From contig NZ_LXYE02000020.1 in NCBI RefSeq assembly GCF_001659685.2, positions 1 to 64,000 of the forward strand: DNA of 64,000 nt, given 5' to 3'. This document shows, one piece after another, positions 63,879 to 64,000 of this stretch. Numbering within the stretch: the first letter of the stretch is position 1; the number at the start of each line of letters is the position of its first letter. The position numbers were made by a program, and so were the translations under genes. The DNA comes from Labilibacter marinus (GTDB taxonomy: Bacteria; Bacteroidota; Bacteroidia; Bacteroidales; Marinilabiliaceae). The notes beneath the pieces were generated by a model. That model was not told the DNA's origin. It was given only the letters and a program-made list of their open reading frames with translations, and did no database searches.

Positions 63879-64000
63879 CCATCCTATCTTTGCCAAATAA
63901 ATCTTTACGCAATTGTATATTTTTAAACCCTAACGAAATCATTAGGTCGCAAGTTTCCTGACCTAAACCCTCGTTTATCTCAAAATAAAGTAAGCCTCCA
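63856..64000 (-). CDS. prmC: Release factor glutamine methyltransferase (C-terminal part)
   Basis: Only the last 47 codons are in the window. LYFEINEGLGQETCDLM, then LGFKNIQLRKDLFGKDRMVKG match the C-terminus of PrmC/HemK, which methylates the GGQ glutamine of release factors RF1 and RF2. The gene continues beyond the right edge. Confidence 0.8.
   Translation of the reverse strand, partial: GGLLYFEINEGLGQETCDLMISLGFKNIQLRKDLFGKDRMVKGQWLV

Overview
The window is AT-rich DNA from a member of the Bacteroidota, probably a marine-type Bacteroidales/Marinilabiliales relative. Several things point there: a secreted protein with a type IX secretion C-terminal sorting domain, Bacteroidota promoters with a TAnnTTTG -7 box in front of several genes (transketolase, greA, rpsP, dnaE, thyA), almost no Shine-Dalgarno sequences, and typical families (DUF3810, DUF5723, a long S16). 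Genus-level placement is inference only. I saw no rRNA, tRNA, CRISPR array, transposase or prophage.

Left part (1-11,200): a 2-hydroxyacyl-CoA dehydratase-type protein cut by the window edge, Mpl (murein peptide recycling), a DUF3810 membrane metalloprotease-like protein, transketolase, then a loose accessory stretch with a secreted orphan protein, a GNAT acetyltransferase, a type IX cargo protein and a Crp/Fnr-like regulator. The spaces between these genes hold several families of palindromic or structured repeats.

Centre (11,200-45,400): an exporter island that is the most interesting part of the window. A sensor kinase with almost no periplasmic loop and an NtrC-type sigma-54 activator lie divergently from a TolC-like channel, a HlyD-like adaptor, one MacB-type ATPase and then eight consecutive FtsX/MacB-type permeases of about 770-800 residues. 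About 4 kb beyond the eighth permease, past three genes on the other strand (BASS-family symporter, CPBP protease-like protein, TrmB-like regulator), is a second module with its own ATPase and a ninth permease. Both modules carry the same palindrome (GTGTAAAATATATTTACAC type) 50-90 bp upstream of a sigma-54-like -24/-12 element. This suggests that one activator controls both. The permease array shows recombination between paralogues: an 85-nt identical tract in two otherwise divergent genes, and two near-identical 176-bp spacers, each followed by an orphan 19-codon permease tail, on both sides of the third permease. Two S23-type four-helix-bundle genes sit in the island, each bracketed by purine-rich tracts in inverted orientation.

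Right part (45,400-64,000): mostly housekeeping genes. These are a Rieske-like lipoprotein with an altered ligand set, greA, a HIT protein, rimM and rpsP, a 1,008-residue gluzincin/beta-propeller/outer-membrane-barrel protein, a DNA polymerase III alpha subunit with its own N-terminal DEDDh exonuclease, thyA-folA, a voltage-gated-type potassium channel with a zinc ribbon, gmhA, a lipoprotein/DUF5723 pair, a cyclic 2,3-diphosphoglycerate synthetase-like GTPase, an ACP phosphodiesterase-like protein, and the C-terminal end of prmC at the window edge.
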